Assembly (NCBI RefSeq): GCF_031085165.1
Contig: NZ_JAVHTY010000001.1
Location: 372,001-436,000 of the forward strand
DNA: 64,000 nucleotides
Direction: 5' to 3'
Origin: Pseudomonas sp. 102515
Lineage (GTDB): Bacteria > Pseudomonadota > Gammaproteobacteria > Pseudomonadales > Pseudomonadaceae
In this document: positions 27,842 to 36,967 of the stretch, one piece after another
Layout of the letters: every line of letters starts with the position of its first letter
Position numbering within the stretch: the first letter of the stretch is position 1
The notes under the pieces: generated by a model
Database searches by the model: none
Seen by the model: only the letters and a program-made list of their open reading frames with translations
Told to the model about the DNA's origin: nothing
Made by a program: the position numbers and the translations under genes

Positions 27842-27918
27842 TGGCGCAGCGGACGGGACTCGAACCCGCGACCCCCGGCGTGACAGGCCGGTATTCTAAC
27901 CGACTGAACTACCGCTGC
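27842..27918 (-). tRNA. tRNA-Asp (anticodon GTC)
   Basis: A 77-nt tRNA with encoded CCA. The acceptor stem is GCAGCGG/CCGCTGC with discriminator G. The D arm reads GTTCAGTCGGTTAGAAT, the anticodon loop is CTGTCAC with anticodon GTC, and the T arm is GCGGGTTCGAGTCCCG. All stems pair. It is a single tRNA rather than part of a cluster, with two hairpins downstream. Confidence 0.97.
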
Positions 27919-28081
27919 GCATGGAAGCCTCGCGGCATCCGGCTGGCACTTACCGAGAACCTGTTCAGCGGGGTTCTCTGCACCAGCGGCCGCTAAGATA
28001 CTGATTTATCAGGGAAGAAACAACAGGGCAGAGAAAATATTTCTCGCCATACAGGGGCCGCGGCGCAGGCCAGGGCGGCGC

Positions 28082-29029
28082 TCAGACAGCCGTACCTGCG
28101 GCCTGGCGTCTGAGCAGGCCGAGAAAGCCCTCCAGCGCCGCGCTGGGTACCTGGCCGGTGCGCAGCAGGATCCCGAAGGGCGTCAGGGGTTCGGTGATCT
28201 CCAGGTCGAGCGAGACCACCAGCCCGGTGCGCAGGTGATCGCGCACCACCGCCTCGGTCAGCACCAGGATGGCGTCGGTGATCTGCACCAGCTGCAGCAT
28301 GGCGAACACCGAGCCACATTCGATGACGTCCGCCGGGGGCGGCAGCCGACGTCGGGCGAAGGCCGCCTCCAGTGCCACCCGGGCCGGGCTGGCTTCGGGC
28401 TGCAGGATCCAGGGCCAGTCCGCCACCAGCTCGGCCAGATCGGGTGGCGCGCGATCGGTCAGGGGATGCCCGGTGCGTACCACCACCGCCAGATGCTCGT
28501 TGCCCAGCGGCTCGAAGGTGAAGCGACCGAGATCGGCCGGCTGGGTGAAACGGGCAATGGCCACATCGATCCGCTCCTGTTCCAGCAGTTCGGTGAGCTG
28601 GTCGCTGGTATCACCCAGGATGCGCAACTGCAGGCCGGGTTGGCGCGCCTTGCTCTCGGCGATGGCCTGCACCACTAGATCGGGCAAGGCACCCATGATG
28701 GCCCCCACCGCCAGATGCCCATAACCGCCAGAGCGGCGCGCATCCAGGTCTTCGGCGCAGCGATCCAGGCCATTGAGCGCACGGCGGGCGAATTCGATGA
28801 TCTCCACGCCCAGCGCCGTGGGTGTCAGGCCCCGCGCCTGACGCTCGAACAGCATGCAGCCAAAGGCTTCCTCCACGTCCTGCAGCATCCGCGTGGTGGC
28901 CGGCTGCGACATGTGCAGGGCTTCCGCGGCGCGGTGCAGATTGCGGGTCCCGGCCAGGGTCACCAGCATCAGCAGATGCTTGTAGCGCAGCCGACCGAAC
29001 AGCGCGCGGGCATGGGGGGAAGCGTTCAT
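28082..29029 (-). CDS. LysR-family regulator of the rhamnonate locus
   Basis: A 315-residue LysR protein. The helix-turn-helix lies at about residues 18-60: YKHLLMLVTLAGTRNLHRAA, then LHMSQPATTRMLQDVEEAFG, typical of the GbpR/galactose-binding-regulator-like subgroup. The effector domain contains GYGHLAVGAIMGALPDLVV. The start at 29029 follows GCCG-rich sequence without a strong Shine-Dalgarno. It is divergent from the MFS gene that opens the rhamnonate catabolic operon, with a 23-bp palindrome between them, so it is very likely the local regulator. The ligand is presumably rhamnonate or a derivative (inference). Confidence 0.88.
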   Translation of the reverse strand: MNASPHARALFGRLRYKHLLMLVTLAGTRNLHRAAEALHMSQPATTRMLQDVEEAFGCMLFERQARGLTPTALGVEIIEFARRALNGLDRCAEDLDARRSGGYGHLAVGAIMGALPDLVVQAIAESKARQPGLQLRILGDTSDQLTELLEQERIDVAIARFTQPADLGRFTFEPLGNEHLAVVVRTGHPLTDRAPPDLAELVADWPWILQPEASPARVALEAAFARRRLPPPADVIECGSVFAMLQLVQITDAILVLTEAVVRDHLRTGLVVSLDLEITEPLTPFGILLRTGQVPSAALEGFLGLLRRQAAGTAV

Positions 29030-29102
29030 CGGCGGCAATCCTGGTGGCGCGAGCGGAGGCGTCCAACGGGGCTCGACGGCTCTGGCCAAGCTGCTGACAC
29101 GT

Positions 29103-29125
29103 ACCGATACCTTAAGGGTATCGGT
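29103..29125. promoter_or_regulatory. LysR-type operator candidate
   Basis: ACCGATACC-TTAAG-GGTATCGGT: perfect 9-bp arms with a 5-base centre, containing the T-N11-A pattern of LysR boxes. It lies in the 179-bp divergent region, 74 bp upstream of the regulator start and 84 bp upstream of the MFS start. Confidence 0.7.
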
Positions 29126-29208
29126 CCTAAACAAAAAGCGATTATCCAGGCATTGCAACTGCGACTACCTTGAGCCGTGGCCGAATCACAACAACAAGAG
29201 AGATCGCC

Positions 29209-30507
29209 ATGCACACCCTCCTGTCACCGGGGCTGGTCGCCAAGGTCACCCGGCGCCTGCTGCCCTTCCTGCTGCTCATGTACGTCATGGCCTTTCTCGA
29301 CCGGGCCAACGTGGGTTTCGCCAAGGTTGCCTTCCAGGCCGATACCGGCATCTCCGACGCGGCCTTCGCCTTTGGCGCCGGGGTCTTCTTCGTCGGCTAC
29401 GCCTTTCTCGAGATTCCCAGCAACCTGATCATGCACCGCGTCGGCGCCCGACTGTGGATGTGCCGGATCATGGTCAGCTGGGGCCTGATCTCCGCCGCCA
29501 TGATGTTCGCCCACACGGCGACGGCCTTCTATGTGCTGCGCTTCCTGCTCGGGGTGGCCGAAGCCGGCTTCTTCCCTGGCGTCATCCTCTATCTCACCTA
29601 CTGGTTCCCCTCGCGCCACCGCGCCCGGGCGCTGGGCTTCTTCTACTTCGGCGCGCCCCTGGCCTTCATCTTCGGCAGTCCGCTGTCGGGCCTGCTGCTG
29701 GAATTCGACGGCTTCGGCGGTCTGCACGGCTGGCAGTGGATGTTCCTGGTCGAAGGGGTGCTGGCCAGCCTGGTGGGTGTCTGGGCCTGGTTCTACCTGG
29801 ACAACCGGCCACGCGATGCCCGCTGGCTGAGCGACGCGGAAAAGCACGCGCTGCAACAGGCGCTGGACGCCGAGGATGCCGCCAAGCCGCACCCTGGGGG
29901 GCTGCTGCGCCTGCTCGGTCAGCCGCGTATCCTCCTGCTGTGCAGCATCTACCTGCTGATCCAGGCCAGCGTCTATGGCGTGGTCTTCTACCTGCCGACC
30001 CAGGTGGCCGGGCTGCTCGGGCAGAAGGTCGGGCTGCTGGTCGGCCTGGTCTCGGCGATCCCCTGGGTGTGCGCCCTGCTCGCCGCCTGGTTGATCCCCA
30101 GCTGGTCGGATCGCACCGGCGAACGCCGCCGCACCGCGGCCGCCACCCTGGCCGTTTCCGGCCTGGGCATCGCCGCCTCGGTGACCTTCTCGCCGCCCTA
30201 TGCGTTGCTCGCCCTGTGCTTTGCCGCCGCCGGCTTCATCGCCGTGCAGCCGCTGTTCTGGACCTTTCCGTCCGACCAGTTGCGCGGCAGCGCCGCCGCG
30301 GGCGGCATCGCCCTGATCAACACCTGCGGCGCCATCGGCGGTTTCATCGCGCCCCTCGCCAAGCGCTGGGCGGAGGTGACCTTCGCCCACCCCGGCGCCG
30401 GCCTCTACCTGCTCGCCGGCACCACCCTGGTGGCCGCCGCCCTGATCCTCGGCCTACGCCGCCGCGACCAGGCCGATCCCCAACCCCAGCTCACGCCCAG
30501 TCATTAA
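29209..30507 (+). CDS. MFS anion:cation symporter (sugar-acid uptake)
   Basis: A 432-residue major facilitator transporter of the anion:cation symporter group with twelve predicted membrane helices. Family marks are MYVMAFLDRANVGFAK at helix 1, FLEIPSNLIMHRVGARLW between helices 2 and 3, and LLGVAEAGFFPGVILYLTYWF in helix 4/5. It is the first gene downstream of the LysR operator and lies 12 bp before rhmD. Uptake of L-rhamnonate or a related aldonate is the natural reading but rests on context. The start at 29209 has AGAGAG upstream. Confidence 0.88.
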   Translation: MHTLLSPGLVAKVTRRLLPFLLLMYVMAFLDRANVGFAKVAFQADTGISDAAFAFGAGVFFVGYAFLEIPSNLIMHRVGARLWMCRIMVSWGLISAAMMFAHTATAFYVLRFLLGVAEAGFFPGVILYLTYWFPSRHRARALGFFYFGAPLAFIFGSPLSGLLLEFDGFGGLHGWQWMFLVEGVLASLVGVWAWFYLDNRPRDARWLSDAEKHALQQALDAEDAAKPHPGGLLRLLGQPRILLLCSIYLLIQASVYGVVFYLPTQVAGLLGQKVGLLVGLVSAIPWVCALLAAWLIPSWSDRTGERRRTAAATLAVSGLGIAASVTFSPPYALLALCFAAAGFIAVQPLFWTFPSDQLRGSAAAGGIALINTCGAIGGFIAPLAKRWAEVTFAHPGAGLYLLAGTTLVAAALILGLRRRDQADPQPQLTPSH

Positions 30508-30519
30508 GGGAGCTTCGCC

Positions 30520-31704
30520 ATGACCCTACCCACCATCAAGCAGGTGCGCGCCTACACTCTTCGCGGCGGTGGCGCCGACTATCACGACCAGGGCGACGGC
30601 CACTGGATCGACGACCACATCGCCACGCCCATGGCCAAGTACCCGGAATACCGCCAGAGCCGCCGCAGCTTCGGCATCAATGTGCTGGGCACCCTGGTGG
30701 TGGAAGTCGAGGCCAGCGACGGCACCGTGGGCTTCGCCGTCACCACCGGCGGCGAGCTGGGTGCCTTCATCGTCGAGCGGCACCTGGCGCGCTTCCTGGA
30801 GGGCGCCAGGGTCACCGACCTGGAAAAGATCTGGGACCAGATGTACCTCTCCACCCTCTATTACGGGCGCAAGGGCATCGTGCTCAACACCATCTCGGGG
30901 GTGGATCTCGCGCTCTGGGACCTGCTCGGCAAGCTGCGCCAGGAACCGGTGCACCAGTTGCTCGGCGGCGCCGTGCGTGACGAATTGCAGTTCTACGCCA
31001 CCGGCGCCCGGCCGGACCTGGCCAAGGAGATGGGCTTCATTGGCGGCAAGCTGCCGCTGCAACACGGCCCGGCCGAGGGCGAGGAAGGCCTGCGCAAGAA
31101 TCTCGAGGCCTTGGCGACCATGCGCGAGCGGGTCGGCGACGACTTCTGGCTGATGCTCGACTGCTGGATGAGCCTGGACCTGAACTACGCCACCCGCCTG
31201 GCCCAGGGCGCCCAGCAGTACGGCCTCAAGTGGATCGAGGAGGCGCTGCCGCCGGATGACTACTGGGGCTATGCCGAACTCAGGCGCAACGTGCCGAAGG
31301 GCATGCTGGTCACCACCGGCGAGCACGAGGCCACCCGCTGGGGCTTCCGCCTGCTGCTGGAGATGGGCTGCTGCGACATCCTGCAACCCGACGTGGGCTG
31401 GTGCGGTGGCCTGACCGAGCTGGTCCGCATCTCGGCACTGGCCGATGCCCACAACGCCCTGGTGGTGCCCCACGGCTCCTCGGTCTACAGCTACCACTTC
31501 GTCATCACCCGCACCAACAGTCCCTTCGCCGAGTTCCTGATGATGGCGCCCAAGGCCGATGAAGTAGTGCCCATGTTCCATCCGCAACTGCTCGACGAAC
31601 CCGTCCCGGTGCGGGGCCGCATGCGCGCCTCGGCGCTGGATCGGCCTGGCTTCGGCGTGCGCCTCAATCCGGAGTGCGCCCTGGAACGTCCCTATCGCCA
31701 CTGA
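30520..31704 (+). CDS. rhmD: L-rhamnonate dehydratase
   Basis: RhmD is an enolase-superfamily enzyme (mandelate racemase subgroup) that dehydrates L-rhamnonate to 2-keto-3-deoxy-L-rhamnonate. The 394-residue protein has the RhmD N-terminal signature GGGADYHDQ, then [20 protein letters not shown]. Barrel metal-ligand regions are [23 protein letters not shown] and [22 protein letters not shown] supplies the C-terminal catalytic His region. It stands 12 bp after the first transporter and 21 bp before a second one. The downstream aldolase and aldehyde dehydrogenase complete the non-phosphorylative route. Confidence 0.92.
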   Translation: MTLPTIKQVRAYTLRGGGADYHDQGDGHWIDDHIATPMAKYPEYRQSRRSFGINVLGTLVVEVEASDGTVGFAVTTGGELGAFIVERHLARFLEGARVTDLEKIWDQMYLSTLYYGRKGIVLNTISGVDLALWDLLGKLRQEPVHQLLGGAVRDELQFYATGARPDLAKEMGFIGGKLPLQHGPAEGEEGLRKNLEALATMRERVGDDFWLMLDCWMSLDLNYATRLAQGAQQYGLKWIEEALPPDDYWGYAELRRNVPKGMLVTTGEHEATRWGFRLLLEMGCCDILQPDVGWCGGLTELVRISALADAHNALVVPHGSSVYSYHFVITRTNSPFAEFLMMAPKADEVVPMFHPQLLDEPVPVRGRMRASALDRPGFGVRLNPECALERPYRH

Positions 31705-31725
31705 GGCGTTGCCCGGGAGGGCTGA

Positions 31726-33060
31726 ATGAAAGCGACCCAAGAAACCCTGGCGACGCCGCTGGCGGACGCACGCCCCGCCGCAACGCCGCTGCCACCCAAG
31801 AGTGCCCGCCTCAAGCGGGTGCAGGTGGTCGCCCTGGCGCTGCTGGTACTGGCTGGCTTCGTCAACTACCTCGACCGCAGCACCCTGGCCATCGCCAACC
31901 AGACCATCAGCGGCGAGCTGGGCTTCACGCCGACCGAGATGGGCCTGCTGCTGTCGGCCTTCGCCTGGGCCTATGCCTTCGCCCAGCTGCCCATCGGCGG
32001 CCTGCTGGATCGCTTCGGCGCGCGCCTGACGCTGGGCCTGGGCATCTGCCTCTGGTCGCTCGCCCAGGGCGTGCTCGGGCTGCTCAGCAGCCTGCACCTG
32101 ATGATCCTCGCCCGGATCGGCCTGGGCATCGGCGAGGCGCCGCAATTCCCGGCCGGCGCCAAGGTGGTCAGCGAGTGGTTCAACGTGCGCGAGCGCGGCC
32201 TGCCCTCCGGGATCTTCAACCTGTCGTCATCGCTCGGACCGGCGATCTCCCAGCCGATCCTCACCGCCCTGCTGCTGTGGCTGGGCTGGCGGCAGATGTT
32301 CATCGCCATGGGGGTACTCGGCGTCGCCGTGGCGGCGCTCTGGTACCTGAGCTACCGCGACCGCGTACAGGTGGCACTGGACGCGGCGGAGCGGGCGCAC
32401 CTGGACGCCGGCCTGCCGCCCCAGGACGCCGGTCTGCGGCTGACCTTCGCCGACTGGCTGGGGTTGTTCCGCCGCCGCCTGACCTGGGGCGTGGTGATCG
32501 GCTACGTGGGCATCATCTACATGCTGTCGCTGTTCCTGACCTGGCTGCCGGCCTACCTGGAACGGGTGCATCACCTGTCCCTGGCCCAGGCCGGCTGGGT
32601 CGCCAGCCTGCCGTTCCTGGCCGGCGCCTGTGGCGTGATCGGTGGCGGCCTGCTGGTGGATCGCCTGACCCGCAGCGGCCGCAGCCTGGCCTTCAGCCGC
32701 AAGCTGCCAATCTGTGGCGGTCTGGCCGCCGCCGGGCTATTCGCCCTGTGCAGCGCCGGGGTGACCGGTATCGGCAGCGTCATCCTCTGCTTCAGCCTGG
32801 CGCTGTTCAGCCTCAACGTGGCGGTGGCCGGCACCTGGTCGCTGGTCAGCGTCGCGGTGCCTTCGCACCAGGTGGCGTCCCTGGCCAGCATCCAGAACTT
32901 CGGTGGCTACTTCGGCGGCGCCTTCGCCCCGGTCATCACCGGCATGATCGTCCAGCAGACCGGCTCCTTCGGCCTCGCCCTCGGCATCGCCGCCGCGGTC
33001 GCGGTGGCTGGCGCCCTGAGCTATGGGCTGCTGGTGCGCCTGCCTGACACCCCTTCCTGA
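31726..33060 (+). CDS. second MFS sugar-acid transporter
   Basis: A 444-residue MFS protein with twelve predicted helices and the hexuronate/glucarate-transporter type sequence: [40 protein letters not shown] and [20 protein letters not shown]. It differs clearly from the first transporter in this operon (29209-30507), so the two are not a recent duplication. One may carry rhamnonate and the other a related acid. It is 20 bp upstream of the aldolase gene and in the same operon. Confidence 0.87.
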   Translation: MKATQETLATPLADARPAATPLPPKSARLKRVQVVALALLVLAGFVNYLDRSTLAIANQTISGELGFTPTEMGLLLSAFAWAYAFAQLPIGGLLDRFGARLTLGLGICLWSLAQGVLGLLSSLHLMILARIGLGIGEAPQFPAGAKVVSEWFNVRERGLPSGIFNLSSSLGPAISQPILTALLLWLGWRQMFIAMGVLGVAVAALWYLSYRDRVQVALDAAERAHLDAGLPPQDAGLRLTFADWLGLFRRRLTWGVVIGYVGIIYMLSLFLTWLPAYLERVHHLSLAQAGWVASLPFLAGACGVIGGGLLVDRLTRSGRSLAFSRKLPICGGLAAAGLFALCSAGVTGIGSVILCFSLALFSLNVAVAGTWSLVSVAVPSHQVASLASIQNFGGYFGGAFAPVITGMIVQQTGSFGLALGIAAAVAVAGALSYGLLVRLPDTPS

Positions 33061-33080
33061 CTCCCCTGGAGACGACCGTC

Positions 33081-33881
33081 ATGGATCTGCCTCGCAATCC
33101 CTTCAAGGCCCGCCTCATGGACAGCGATACCCTCTACGGCCTCTGGGCCGGGTTCGCCACCGGCTATGCCGCCGAGATCGCCGCCACCACTGGCTACGAC
33201 TGGCTGCTGATCGACGGCGAGCACGCGCCCAACACGGTGCCGAGCATCCTCGCCCAGTTGCAGGCAGTGGCGCCCTACTCCACGGCGCCGGTGGTGCGCT
33301 GCGTCACCGGTGATGCGGTGCTGATCAAGCAGTTGCTCGACATCGGCGTGCAGACGCTGATGGTGCCCATGGTGGAGACCGCCGACCAGGCCCGTGCCCT
33401 GGTGCGGGCCATGCGCTATCCACCCCATGGCATCCGCGGCGTCGGCGGCGGCCTGGCGCGGGCCACCCGCTGGGACGCGGTGCCCGACTATCTGCACACC
33501 GCCCACAGCGAGCTCTGCCTGATCGTCCAGGTGGAGTCCCGCCTGGGCAGCGACAACGTCGCCGAGATCGCCGCGGTGGAGGGCGTGGACGCCGTCTTCG
33601 TCGGCCCGGCCGACCTCTCCAGCGGCCTCGGCCATGCCGGCAATCCGGGCCACCCCGAGGTGCAGGCGCGTATCCGCGCCGCCATCGATGCCACCCGCGC
33701 GGCCGGCAAGGTGGCCGGGATCCTGGCGCCCAAGGAAGACGATGCCCGGCGCTATCGCGACTGGGGTTGCCAGTTCGTCGCCGTCGGCATCGACATCAGC
33801 CTGTTCCGCCAGGCGGCGCTGGCCAACCTGGCCCGCTATCGCCCCCTCGAAGCGCCCCAGGCGCCCTCTCGCACCTACTGA
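33081..33881 (+). CDS. rhmA: 2-keto-3-deoxy-L-rhamnonate aldolase (HpcH/HpaI family)
   Basis: This is a class II, metal-dependent pyruvate aldolase that would cleave 2-keto-3-deoxy-L-rhamnonate to pyruvate and L-lactaldehyde. The 266-residue protein shows the HpcH/HpaI core: [52 protein letters not shown] and [15 protein letters not shown]. Glu in the VQVES segment and Asp in GPADLS are the metal ligands. The substrate is assigned from the operon (rhmD upstream, lactaldehyde-type dehydrogenase downstream); HpaI-like activity on other keto acids is possible. Confidence 0.88.
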   Translation: MDLPRNPFKARLMDSDTLYGLWAGFATGYAAEIAATTGYDWLLIDGEHAPNTVPSILAQLQAVAPYSTAPVVRCVTGDAVLIKQLLDIGVQTLMVPMVETADQARALVRAMRYPPHGIRGVGGGLARATRWDAVPDYLHTAHSELCLIVQVESRLGSDNVAEIAAVEGVDAVFVGPADLSSGLGHAGNPGHPEVQARIRAAIDATRAAGKVAGILAPKEDDARRYRDWGCQFVAVGIDISLFRQAALANLARYRPLEAPQAPSRTY

Positions 33882-33894
33882 CCCGGAGTCCGCC

Positions 33895-35328
33895 ATGGCC
33901 GATCTGCCCCTCTACCAGAACTACATCGACGGCCGCTTCCTGGCGGCCGCCGAGGACTTTCTCGTCCATAACCCGGCCACCGGCGAGGCCCTGGCCAGGG
34001 TACCGGCGTCCAGTCGCGAGGACGTCGACCAGGCCATCGCCGCCGCCCGGCGTGCCCAGAAGCCCTGGGCACGCAAACCGGCCATCGAGCGTGCCGGCTA
34101 TCTCAGACGCATTGCCGCCAAGCTGCGCGAGCAGGCGCCGTGGCTGGCCCAGACCCTGGTCGCCGAACAGGGCAAGATCCACGGCCTGGCCGAGGTGGAA
34201 GTCAATTTCACCGCCGACTACCTCGACTACATGGCCGAGTGGGCACGACGCATCGAAGGCGAGATCATCACCAGCGACCGGCCCGACGAGCAGATCTTTC
34301 TGCTGCGCAAGCCACTGGGGGTGGTGGCCGGCATCCTGCCCTGGAACTTCCCCTTCTTCCTGATCGCCCGCAAGCTGGCACCGGCGCTGATCACCGGCAA
34401 CACCATCGTGATCAAGCCCAGCGAGGAAACCCCGATCAATGCCCATGAATTCGCCCGCCTGGTGGCCGAGACCGACCTGCCGCCCGGGGTGTTCAACCTG
34501 GTCAGCGGCGCCGGCACCGTGGGGGGCCAGCTCAGCGGCCATGCCGGCATCGACATGGTCAGCTTTACCGGCAGCGTCGGCACCGGCTCGCGGATCATGG
34601 CCGCTGCCGCACCGAATCTGACCAAGCTCAACCTGGAGCTGGGCGGCAAGGCGCCGGCCATCGTCCTGGCCGATGCCGATCTGGACCTGGCGGTCCGGGC
34701 GATCCGTGACTCGCGCATCATCAACACCGGCCAGGTGTGCAACTGCGCCGAGCGCGTCTATGTGGAACGCGCGGTGGCCGAGGACTTCATCGAGCGCATC
34801 GGCCGTGCCATGGCCGCCACCCGCTATGGCGACCCCCAGGCCGACATCGGCGTGGAGATGGGACCTCTGATCAACGCCGCCGGCCTGGACAAGGTGGCGG
34901 CCAAGGTCGACGTCGCCCTCGGCCAGGGCGCCCGCCTGGTCACCGGTGGCAGCCGCGCCGACCTGGGTCGCGGCTTCCACTTCCAGCCCACGGTGCTGGC
35001 GGACTGTCGTGCGGACATGCCGATCATGCGCGAAGAGATCTTCGGCCCGGTGCTGCCGATCCAGGTGGTGGACGATCTCGATGAGGCCATCGCGCTGGCC
35101 AACGACTGCGAATACGGCCTCACCTCCTCCGTCTATACCCGCAGCCTGAGCAAGGCCATGCACGCCATGCGCGAGATCGACTTCGGCGAGACCTACATCA
35201 ACCGGGAAAACTTCGAGGCCATGCAGGGCTACCACGCCGGGGTGCGCAAGTCCGGCATCGGCGGCGCCGATGGCAAGCACGGCCTCTATGAGTACACCCA
35301 TACCCAGGTGGTCTATCTGCAGGGCTGA
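33895..35328 (+). CDS. aldA: lactaldehyde/glycolaldehyde-type aldehyde dehydrogenase
   Basis: A 477-residue NAD-dependent aldehyde dehydrogenase. The Rossmann and catalytic marks are GVVAGILPWNFPFFL, VIKPSEETPINA, SFTGSVGTGSRIM, the catalytic Glu region LELGGKAPAIV and the nucleophile Cys in NTGQVCNCAERVYVE. NCAER matches the AldA lactaldehyde dehydrogenase branch. It would oxidise L-lactaldehyde from the aldolase to L-lactate. It starts 13 bp after the aldolase stop with CCGGAG upstream, as last gene of the operon. Confidence 0.92.
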   Translation: MADLPLYQNYIDGRFLAAAEDFLVHNPATGEALARVPASSREDVDQAIAAARRAQKPWARKPAIERAGYLRRIAAKLREQAPWLAQTLVAEQGKIHGLAEVEVNFTADYLDYMAEWARRIEGEIITSDRPDEQIFLLRKPLGVVAGILPWNFPFFLIARKLAPALITGNTIVIKPSEETPINAHEFARLVAETDLPPGVFNLVSGAGTVGGQLSGHAGIDMVSFTGSVGTGSRIMAAAAPNLTKLNLELGGKAPAIVLADADLDLAVRAIRDSRIINTGQVCNCAERVYVERAVAEDFIERIGRAMAATRYGDPQADIGVEMGPLINAAGLDKVAAKVDVALGQGARLVTGGSRADLGRGFHFQPTVLADCRADMPIMREEIFGPVLPIQVVDDLDEAIALANDCEYGLTSSVYTRSLSKAMHAMREIDFGETYINRENFEAMQGYHAGVRKSGIGGADGKHGLYEYTHTQVVYLQG

Positions 35329-35443
35329 GTGTCGCGGCCTGGTCCCCTACCGGGCCGCTTCGCCCGAATGTTCGCGGGCGAACGTGGGTCGAAACAGGCG
35401 CAACCCAAGACCAGGCACGGGCCCAGGGCCCCAGGGAGACCAG

Positions 35444-35668
35444 ATGCAGAACTACCACATCGTACCCACCGACACCGGCTGGGAATTCAAGGAAGAGCAC
35501 GGCGATCGCGCCCTGCTCAAGGCCTCGACCAAGGACGCCATCGTCCACCAGGCGGCGCAGTTCATGGACGGCAAGACCGGCAGCGTCAAGATTCACACCG
35601 CTGATGGCCGCATCGAGGAAGAGCGCACCTATCCACGCAGTGCGGATCCGGCGCAGTCCAAGGGCTGA
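35444..35668 (+). CDS. DUF2188 domain small protein
   Basis: A 74-residue soluble protein of the DUF2188 type. It reads MQNYHIVPTDTGWEFKEEHG, then TKDAIVHQAAQFMDGKTGSV and KIHTADGRIEEERTYPRS. The pattern is two short beta hairpins around one helix, in which a W/K-rich strand is followed by a helix and an I-H-x-x-D-G-x-I-x-x-E-R-T-Y end. AGGGAGACC lies seven bases before the ATG. Function unknown; relatives are often linked to stress. It converges on a LysR gene. Confidence 0.82.
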   Translation: MQNYHIVPTDTGWEFKEEHGDRALLKASTKDAIVHQAAQFMDGKTGSVKIHTADGRIEEERTYPRSADPAQSKG

Positions 35669-35687
35669 CTCCGAGCGGGTGCTTCCG

Positions 35688-36596
35688 CTACCCCGCCGCC
35701 GACACCAGGAACTGCCGAAACGCCTGGGCCCCGGGGCTCAGGCGGTCTTCGGGACTCCAGATCAGGCCCAGCTCCATGGGCGGGATGGCATCGGCCACCG
35801 GGCGGGCTTCCAGCTTGCGGCCTTCCAGCGACCAGCCGCGATAGAGCATGTCGGAGAGGATGGTCACGCCGAAGCCGTGGGCGACCAGGCCACGCAGGGA
35901 TTCCATGGACGAGGTCTTGAACACCACGTTGGGTTCCAGGCCGGCCGCGCGCCAGTAGCGCAGGGTCGAGGTCTCGCCTTCGTCCACCGTGGCGAGGATG
36001 TAGGGATAGGGGGCGATGTCGGCCAGGGTCACGCGCTCCGGCGCCAGCAGCGGATGGGCGCTGGGCAGCCAGAGCTGGCGCGGCGAGCGCATCAGCAGGT
36101 GGCGCTCGAAAGGCTGGGTGGCGTCGACGTTGGAGATGACGGTGAGGCCCAGCTCCAGGGTGCCGTCGGTGATGCCGGCCTCGATGCTGGGCCGGTCCAT
36201 GTCACGAAGGTCGATGTCGATCTGCGGATAGCTGCGCTTGAAGCGCGCCAGCAGGGTCGGCAGGTAGTAGCCGAGCACCGCATAGGAGGCGCCGACACGC
36301 GCCTGGCCGGTCAGCGCATGGCTCTGGAACAGCGGCTGGCTGACGGCGTCCTGCAGGGTATCGAGGATGTGCCGGGCATGGTGATAGAACTGGTGCCCCT
36401 CGGCCGTGAGCTTGACGCCGTGGGGCAGGCGCTCGAACAGCCGCACGGCGAGCAGCGCCTCCAGCTGGCTGACCGCCGTGGTGACCGCCGACTGGCTGAC
36501 GTTGACCGCGCTGGCGGCCAGGGAAAACTGGCTGTTCTCGGCGGCGGCGACGAAGTAGCGCAGCTGCCGCATGGAAATGTCCTTGAGCAATGCCAT
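35688..36596 (-). CDS. LysR-family regulator divergent from liuA
   Basis: A 302-residue LysR protein with the helix-turn-helix MRQLRYFVAAAENSQFSLAA, then VNVSQSAVTTAVSQLEALLA and LFERLPHGVKLTAEG. The effector domain is complete (YAVLGYYLPTLLARF to FRQFLVSAAG). The ATG at 36596 has GGAAAATC upstream; an in-frame TTG at 36608 is an alternative start. In known pseudomonads liuA is preceded by a MerR-type liuR. Here the only regulator beside liuABCDE upstream is this LysR gene, divergent across 367 bp with a palindrome between, so it may control the operon, or it may be unrelated and chance-adjacent. Confidence 0.86.
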   Translation of the reverse strand: MALLKDISMRQLRYFVAAAENSQFSLAASAVNVSQSAVTTAVSQLEALLAVRLFERLPHGVKLTAEGHQFYHHARHILDTLQDAVSQPLFQSHALTGQARVGASYAVLGYYLPTLLARFKRSYPQIDIDLRDMDRPSIEAGITDGTLELGLTVISNVDATQPFERHLLMRSPRQLWLPSAHPLLAPERVTLADIAPYPYILATVDEGETSTLRYWRAAGLEPNVVFKTSSMESLRGLVAHGFGVTILSDMLYRGWSLEGRKLEARPVADAIPPMELGLIWSPEDRLSPGAQAFRQFLVSAAG

Positions 36597-36963
36597 CTGA
36601 TTTTCCAATACCTGGATTCTATTTTTATCGTTTCACGATAGCGCATTTCCTCTCCTAGACTCAGAGGCACAGGCGCGCCGCCTTCCTCTCGTGGTCGCCA
36701 TGACAAGAACAATGAACAGGAGGACGGACCATGTGCGCCCTGGCGCCCGCGTTCCGCACCCGCGCTCCATGCGCACCCTTGCCCTGCCTTCGGCCGCCCT
36801 GCCCGAGGGTTTTCCAGCGTCCGCCTGCGCGCCAGGCCCGCCCCTGGCCTTCAGCGCTGCCCCGCCCTGTTTCTTTCAGCTCTGCGCCGTACCGGGTGGT
36901 TGCCCCGTGCGCACCCGATCGGCTGACCGCTCTCACCCGACAATCCCAACAACAGGTGACCTT
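36597..36963. other. 367-bp divergent region between the LysR gene and liuA
   Basis: It contains the 15-bp palindrome at 36626-36640, close to the LysR start, and a candidate translated leader ORF at 36731-36967. Both forward frames are open for long stretches because of the GC bias, so openness alone means little. Confidence 0.6.
36626..36640. promoter_or_regulatory. LysR-type operator candidate upstream of liuA
   Basis: TATCGT-TTC-ACGATA has perfect 6-bp arms around a 3-base centre and contains T-N11-A. It is 30 bp from the LysR start codon, a usual position for autoregulation. Confidence 0.55.
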
Positions 36964-36967
36964 ATGA
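36731..36967 (+). CDS. candidate leader ORF coupled to liuA
   Basis: A 78-codon ORF with an ideal AGGAGG seven bases before its ATG. Its TGA (36965-36967) overlaps the liuA ATG (36964-36966) in the same ATGA arrangement seen at liuC/liuD and liuD/liuE. The predicted peptide ([20 protein letters not shown] and onward) is rich in Pro, Arg, Ala and Cys and matches no family I know. It could be a translated leader that couples to liuA, a decayed remnant of an upstream gene, or chance in GC-rich DNA. Confidence 0.35.
   Translation: MCALAPAFRTRAPCAPLPCLRPPCPRVFQRPPARQARPWPSALPRPVSFSSAPYRVVAPCAPDRLTALTRQSQQQVTL

Noticed and set aside
27955-27978. Short inverted repeat GAGAACC/GGTTCTC upstream of tRNA-Asp
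   Set aside because: Seven-bp arms at this distance are not rare, and position relative to the tRNA promoter is unclear.
35359-35382. Hairpin TTCGCCCG/CGGGCGAA after the aldehyde dehydrogenase gene as a terminator
   Set aside because: The stem is real but no T run follows on either strand, so I do not call it a terminator.
36691-36963. In-frame upstream extension of liuA (91 codons)
   Set aside because: LiuA proteins start at [11 protein letters not shown]-type sequence, the extension has no acyl-CoA dehydrogenase similarity, and AGGTGA lies directly before the chosen ATG.
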